Shown here: positions 5,653-8,973 of the stretch, piece by piece
Layout: each line of letters starts with the position of its first letter
Position numbering within the stretch: position 1 is the stretch's first letter
Assembly: GCA_964415245.1 (NCBI GenBank)
Contig: CAYQAJ010000218.1
Location: 1 to 8,973 of the forward strand
Reading direction: 5' to 3'
From: CAYQAJ01 sp964415245
GTDB lineage: Bacteria; Planctomycetota; Planctomycetia; Pirellulales; Pirellulaceae
DNA: 8,973 bases
The notes under the pieces: generated by a model
Seen by the model: only the letters and a program-made list of their open reading frames with translations
Databases searched by the model: none
Told to the model about the DNA's origin: nothing
Translations under genes and position numbers: made by a program

Positions 5653-7446
5653 ATGCCCGATCATCCCTATGGCCTGTGGAGCCTGGTTCCCCCCTTGGTG
5701 GCCATTGTGCTGGCCGTGGCGACGCGGCGCGTGGTTCTGTCCTTGCTTGTCGGCGTGGCGTCCGGGGCGCTGATCCTGGCGCACGGCCATCCGGTGCTTG
5801 CGTTGGGCGACATGCTCGAATTGCACCTGTGGAAGACGCTCATTGACGAGGACAGGCTGCGCGTGTTTGCGTTCACCGCCATGATGGGCGCCATGGTGGG
5901 AGTGATCAACCGCTCGGGCGGCATGCGGGGGCTGATAACAGCACTCACGCCTCTGGCGCGCGGCCGAATGGGCGGGCAGCTTGTCGCCTGGTTCCTCGGG
6001 CTCCTTATCTTTTTCGACGATTACGCAAACACGGTGTTGTTAGGGACCACGCTGCGGCCCGTGTTCGACCGGCTGCGGATCTCGCGCGAAAAGCTGGCGT
6101 TCGTCGTCGACGCGACCGCCGCACCCGTGGCGGGTTTGGCACTTGTGTCGACGTGGGTTGCCAACGAGATCATGTTCGTCCAGCAGGGGCTCGATCAGTC
6201 GGGCCATAGCGACTGGAATGCGTTCGAGCTCTTCGTGAACACCATTCCGTACCGGTTCTACGTGCTGTGGATGCTGGTTTTCGTGCCGCTGGTGGCCCTG
6301 ATGCGGCGCGACTTCGGCCCCATGCTGAAGGCCGAGCGGCTAAGTCTTGCTACCGCCGCCCCGCCGGAACTAGCGGGGTCGCCGCGCGACGATACTTTGC
6401 GCACCAACAACGAAAGGGCCTCGAACGATCGCACACCGGCGCGGTGGTACAACGCCGTGGTGCCCGTGGCCATAACCGTAGGGCTCATCGTGTGGTTGCT
6501 TTATTCAACGGGCAAAGCTTCTGCGGGGCCCGGCGCGTCGTTACGCGAGATCTTTGGCGACGCTCTTTCGTACTATGCGCTGGTCTGGGGCTCGCTGGGC
6601 GGATTGTTGGCAGCCATCGTCATCACGCTGGCGCAGCGGCTGCTCACCGCTCATCAAGTCGCCGAAGCGGCCGGTCAAGGGGCGCGGATGATGCTGCCGG
6701 CACTGGTTATTCTGTGGCTCGCTTCGGCGCTTTCCTCGATGGTCGGCGATAAAGAGATTCGCGGTTATGAACCGGCCGCCGAGGCCAAAGTCGAGCCTTC
6801 GCAATCGGCCGACGGGTCGGAATCGGCGGGCGGGCCTTCGTCGGTCGTCGAACCGAACTCGACTAGCGAGTCGGCACCCTCCCAGCAAGCAGCGTTCGAG
6901 AAGCCGGTCGACCCCTATGCCCATCGAGCGTACCGCATGTACACGGGCAGCTACCTGGCGGCCCTGGTCGGCGAGAGTGTGCCAATCTGGATCTTGCCTA
7001 CGCTGGTGTTCGTGCTGGCGTCGGTCGTTTCGTTCGCCACCGGGACAAGTTGGGGCACGATGGGCATTCTCATGCCGCTGGTCGTGCCCCTGGCGCTGAA
7101 CATGCTCAGCGGCCAATCGCTGGCCGAGCCGCACAACCCCATTCTCGTGTGCACCGTGGGCAGCGTGCTGGCCGGGTCGATCTTCGGCGATCACTGCTCG
7201 CCCATTTCCGATACGACGGTGCTTTCGTCGCAGTGCAGTGGTTGCCCGCACATGGCCCACGTCAACACGCAGCTCCCCTATGCGCTGGCCGTGGCGGTGG
7301 TGACGATTCTATGCGGCACGCTTCCGGTGGGTTTGGGCGTGTCGGTGTGGATCGTCCTTCCGGTGGGAGTGGGCGCGATGGTCGTTATCGTGTGGCTTCT
7401 CGGCCGTCCGATCAATTCCGCCCAAGTGCGCGACACCGACGGTTAG
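5653..7446 (+). CDS. NhaC-type Na+/H+ antiporter family protein
   Basis: This 597-residue polytopic membrane protein has about 12 hydrophobic segments. Family-type motifs in or near membrane segments include FFDDYANTVLLGTTLRPVFD (120-139), DATAAPVAGLALVSTWVANE (153-172), GTSWGTMGILMPL (464-476) and GSIFGDHCSPISDTTVLSS (508-526). The acidic and polar residues inside these segments (D122, D123, D153, D513, D520) are candidates for cation binding. The likely role is exchange of Na+ for H+ across the cytoplasmic membrane, but NhaC-like families also include amino-acid/organic-acid exchangers, so the substrate is not certain. Two polar insertions stand out: residues about 230-262 and a Ser/Glu/Pro/Ala-rich stretch at about 371-418. 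The ATG has no clear ribosome-binding site. It begins 117 bp after the kinase stop on the same strand, but no functional tie is evident. The stop codon lies inside the first copy of a 19-bp repeat. Confidence 0.88.
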   Translation: MPDHPYGLWSLVPPLVAIVLAVATRRVVLSLLVGVASGALILAHGHPVLALGDMLELHLWKTLIDEDRLRVFAFTAMMGAMVGVINRSGGMRGLITALTPLARGRMGGQLVAWFLGLLIFFDDYANTVLLGTTLRPVFDRLRISREKLAFVVDATAAPVAGLALVSTWVANEIMFVQQGLDQSGHSDWNAFELFVNTIPYRFYVLWMLVFVPLVALMRRDFGPMLKAERLSLATAAPPELAGSPRDDTLRTNNERASNDRTPARWYNAVVPVAITVGLIVWLLYSTGKASAGPGASLREIFGDALSYYALVWGSLGGLLAAIVITLAQRLLTAHQVAEAAGQGARMMLPALVILWLASALSSMVGDKEIRGYEPAAEAKVEPSQSADGSESAGGPSSVVEPNSTSESAPSQQAAFEKPVDPYAHRAYRMYTGSYLAALVGESVPIWILPTLVFVLASVVSFATGTSWGTMGILMPLVVPLALNMLSGQSLAEPHNPILVCTVGSVLAGSIFGDHCSPISDTTVLSSQCSGCPHMAHVNTQLPYALAVAVVTILCGTLPVGLGVSVWIVLPVGVGAMVVIVWLLGRPINSAQVRDTDG

Positions 7447-7493
7447 CCGCCACACCCTCGGTTAGCCGCGACGCCCTCGGTTAGCCGCGACGC
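7440..7493. repeat. 19-bp tandem repeat, about 2.8 copies, over the antiporter stop codon
   Basis: The unit is CGGTTAGCCGCGACGCCCT. Copy 1 (7440-7458) has two mismatches, copy 2 (7459-7477) is taken as reference, and copy 3 (7478-7493) matches for 16 bases and then diverges. The TAG at 7444-7446 is supplied by the GTTAGCC of copy 1. Similar GGTTAGCCGCGACGC-type strings recur downstream of genes in planctomycete genomes as I remember them, which suggests a dispersed family; this could not be checked here. Confidence 0.8.
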
Positions 7494-7724
7494 GCAGCGA
7501 AGCGCGCAACTCTCCTCGTGTAGGATTTACATGCCGCGCGTGGCTTTTGCGCGCGACCGCCTGCGGCGCCAGCAAACGCACGAATGCACGTTCGCCGCTA
7601 GCGTCGCCCGATAAAGCCAGCGCAGTTTGCTCGTTTTGACTCGATGTGCGGCGCAAATCGCACACTGCCGCTGTCTCGCGGGAATCGTTCCCCGCGCTCG
7701 ACGCTCCGGTCCGCAACATTTTCC

Positions 7725-7745
7725 GCCGGCCACTTGTCGGCCGGC
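7725..7745. repeat. Perfect 7-bp hairpin upstream of the exported repeat protein
   Basis: GCCGGCC (7725-7731) and GGCCGGC (7739-7745) flank the 7-nt loop ACTTGTC. It lies about 60 bp before the start codon and overlaps a weak -35 candidate, so it could be an operator rather than an RNA fold. Confidence 0.4.
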
Positions 7746-7761
7746 ATGCGGCATGCACAAT
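7734..7761 (+). promoter_or_regulatory. Weak promoter candidate for the exported repeat protein
   Basis: TTGTCG (7734-7739) and CACAAT (7756-7761) are separated by 16 bp. Both hexamers match consensus only partly. The position, about 40 bp before the ribosome-binding site, is sensible. Confidence 0.3.
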
Positions 7762-7794
7762 GAAGATGGATTCAGGGGGGCTTCGAGAACCGAA

Positions 7795-7799
7795 AAGGA
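7795..7799 (+). promoter_or_regulatory. Ribosome-binding site of the exported repeat protein
   Basis: AAGGA lies 9 nt before the ATG at 7809 and supports that start, which also gives a canonical signal peptide beginning MKTTFF. Confidence 0.55.
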
Positions 7800-7808
7800 C
7801 CCGCACCG

Positions 7809-8384
7809 ATGAAGACTACATTCTTTGCCGCGACCCTGCTCGTGGCCTTCGCTTACGCCACCGTGGCAAACGGGCAGATTGTCGTGGAGCAGTACCCGTC
7901 CGCTGTGAGCGGCACGCCACGCGTCGTGTACTACGGCTCGACCGACTATATCCCCGCCGACCATGCACCGTCGCTGAGCGATACCGATGCGCCCGCGATG
8001 TCGTCCGGCACCCAGGTGGTGTATTCTTCGCCGCCGCAGGTTGTCTATTCACCGACGTCGGAGACCGTCTATTCACCCTCATCGCGGATCGTATACTCGC
8101 CCGCGAGTGAAACGGCCTCGGCCGGCCCGTATTACGAAACGACGGGCACGAGCTACATCGTCGGTTCGCCCGTGTATGCCAGCGGCATCAGCCAATGCGG
8201 CACGCCCGTCTCGTACTCGGCCTACATGCCGGTGGCCTCAACTCCGTACGTGGCGTACAAACCCATCGTGCCGATTGTCCCCGCGTATCCGAACGCCGTG
8301 GTGGGTCGCGGCATCATCGGGCAACCCAAGGCGTACGTGCCGGGACAGCCGCTTCGCAACGCGATTCGCTTCGTCACCCCGTGA
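7809..8384 (+). CDS. Small exported Tyr/Ser/Pro-rich repeat protein with VPGQPxRN C-terminus
   Basis: The 191-residue protein begins with a clear Sec signal peptide (MKTTFFAATLLVAFAYATVA, cleavage probably near residues 20-23). The mature part is rich in Tyr, Ser, Pro and Val. Residues 70-101 are four tandem octapeptides on the pattern VVYSPxSx (VVYSSPPQ, VVYSPTSE, TVYSPSSR, IVYSPASE). A single Cys (C130) follows, and then a Pro/Val/Tyr-rich stretch. The end, GRGIIGQPKAYVPGQPLRN and eight more residues, resembles a C-terminal motif I recall from many otherwise unrelated planctomycete exported proteins. No enzymatic domain is recognisable. A structural or cell-surface role is plausible but inferred. 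The stop codon is 2 bp from the stop of the convergent lyase gene. Confidence 0.82.
   Translation: MKTTFFAATLLVAFAYATVANGQIVVEQYPSAVSGTPRVVYYGSTDYIPADHAPSLSDTDAPAMSSGTQVVYSSPPQVVYSPTSETVYSPSSRIVYSPASETASAGPYYETTGTSYIVGSPVYASGISQCGTPVSYSAYMPVASTPYVAYKPIVPIVPAYPNAVVGRGIIGQPKAYVPGQPLRNAIRFVTP
8016..8111 (+). repeat. Four in-frame 24-bp repeats coding VVYSPxSx octapeptides
   Basis: Each unit contains a GTNTAYTC core coding Val-Tyr-Ser, followed mostly by Pro. The DNA copies have diverged at synonymous and third positions while the Val-Tyr-Ser core is kept, which suggests constraint at the protein level rather than recent duplication. Confidence 0.7.
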
Positions 8385-8386
8385 CG

Positions 8387-8973
8387 TTACGAAACTCCGC
8401 GTTTTCGTAGCTCGCCCACAACCTGCTTCACGATGCGGTCGAGCTGAGCGGGGGAGATGCCGTCGCCCGCGGGGCAACCGCCGACCGGCTCATCGGTGAA
8501 TCCTTCCGCAGCCAACAGGCACTGAAGCTGATTGGTGAGCTGGGCCAGTTCCATCTGCTGCACGGCGGTCTTGGGCTGCCGTCCCTTGCCCGCGTCGATG
8601 CCGCGCAGGCTGAGCGCCGCGCGAAACCCTTCCGGAAATTCGGCCGAGTACAGCATCGCGTCGAACAGCTTGAGCAGCCGGTACTGCAGGTCGACCGCCT
8701 CGTCGAGCTTGCGCTCCAGCGCCAGGTCGTACAGTTTGCGCGTAATCTCGGGCACTACGCCGCTGGTGGCGTTGGTGCCGCCGTCGCAGCCGATGAGCAG
8801 CATGGGCACCAGCGCGGCGTCCCAGCCCGTAAGAAAGCTGAAGCCCGGACGCAGCGGCCTGACGGCGGCGATCATTCGCATCATGTGCGGCAGGTCGCCC
8901 GAAGAGTCTTTGATGGCCACCACTCGTTCGCACTCCTCGGCCAGCCGCTGCACAGTCGGCACGTCGATGGGCG
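8387..8973 (-). CDS. DapA/NanA-family (dihydrodipicolinate synthase-like) lyase, 5' end missing
   Basis: The last 194 codons are present and the reading frame continues off the right edge, so the GTG at 8962 is internal (the preceding codons read Pro-Ile-Asp). The segment VVAIKDSSGD has the Schiff-base lysine context of this class I aldolase family (residue 21 of the fragment). The following TGWDAALVPMLLIGCDGG and NATSGVVPE fit the late strands of the TIM barrel. Family members condense or cleave pyruvate-containing substrates; dihydrodipicolinate synthase, N-acetylneuraminate lyase and sugar-acid dehydratase activities cannot be told apart without the N-terminal half. About 173 residues follow the lysine, compared with roughly 130 in E. 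coli DapA. The extra part ends in a tail (PVGGCPAGDGISPAQLDRIV, then KQVVGELRKRG) that is not part of the core fold. The gene converges on the exported-protein gene. Confidence 0.85.
   Translation of the reverse strand, partial: PIDVPTVQRLAEECERVVAIKDSSGDLPHMMRMIAAVRPLRPGFSFLTGWDAALVPMLLIGCDGGTNATSGVVPEITRKLYDLALERKLDEAVDLQYRLLKLFDAMLYSAEFPEGFRAALSLRGIDAGKGRQPKTAVQQMELAQLTNQLQCLLAAEGFTDEPVGGCPAGDGISPAQLDRIVKQVVGELRKRGVS

Larger units (their letters stand above)
7494..7808. other. Intergenic region with hairpins, no gene
   Basis: I see no credible ORF in these 315 bp. CGCGCG at 7535-7540 pairs with CGCGCG at 7550-7555 across a 9-nt loop containing TTTT, but no T-run follows the stem. A TTGACT at 7636 has no matching -10. 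The right end carries the hairpin at 7725-7745, a GGCATGC direct repeat at about 7744-7755 and a weak promoter candidate just before the exported-protein gene. Confidence 0.55.

Noticed and set aside
7440..7493. CRISPR array
   Set aside because: The copies are directly abutting 19-mers without spacers.
7636..7664. Promoter with TTGACT as -35
   Set aside because: The sequence at the expected -10 position (CGCACA) does not resemble TATAAT.

Overview
The window looks like chromosomal DNA from a GC-rich planctomycete, probably of the Pirellulales type. I infer this from three genes: a lipoprotein matching my memory of the DUF6655 family, an excisionase-type HTH fused to a receiver domain, and a secreted Tyr/Ser/Pro-rich protein ending in a VPGQPxRN-type motif. 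No database search was possible, so family and lineage calls rest on motif recognition. No insertion sequence, tRNA, rRNA, CRISPR array or phage gene was seen.

Layout. Positions 2-115 hold the 3' end of a plus-strand gene, possibly a winged-helix/LOTUS-like C-terminus. It converges on a minus-strand pair: a probable lipoprotein (to 2648 at its 5' end) followed 81 bp later by a membrane protein that fuses a GIDE/MULAN-like domain to a LemA domain. About 820 bp without a credible gene follows (2649-3469). Its right-hand part carries the best regulatory signals in the window: a near-consensus sigma-70-type promoter (TTGACG-16-TATAAT), a perfect inverted repeat inside its spacer, and a leader of about 235 nt with several possible hairpins. 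The leader ends at an HTH-receiver response regulator (3470-4057).

Next come a soluble histidine kinase without a receiver domain (4258-5535), an NhaC-type Na+/H+ antiporter homologue (5653-7446), a 360-bp spacer with a 19-bp tandem repeat, and a small exported repeat protein (7809-8384). The last converges, with only 2 bp between stop codons, on the 3' part of a DapA/NanA-family aldolase-lyase gene that runs off the right edge.

How the genes may work together. The response regulator and the histidine kinase are adjacent and co-oriented and could form a two-component pair, although the regulator has its own promoter and leader. The lipoprotein and the GIDE-LemA protein could form a cell-envelope operon. 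The antiporter, exported protein and lyase show no clear link to one another.

The most interesting signal is the promoter, operator-like palindrome and structured leader in front of the HTH-receiver gene. Second are the GIDE-LemA fusion and the C-terminal motif of the exported repeat protein.
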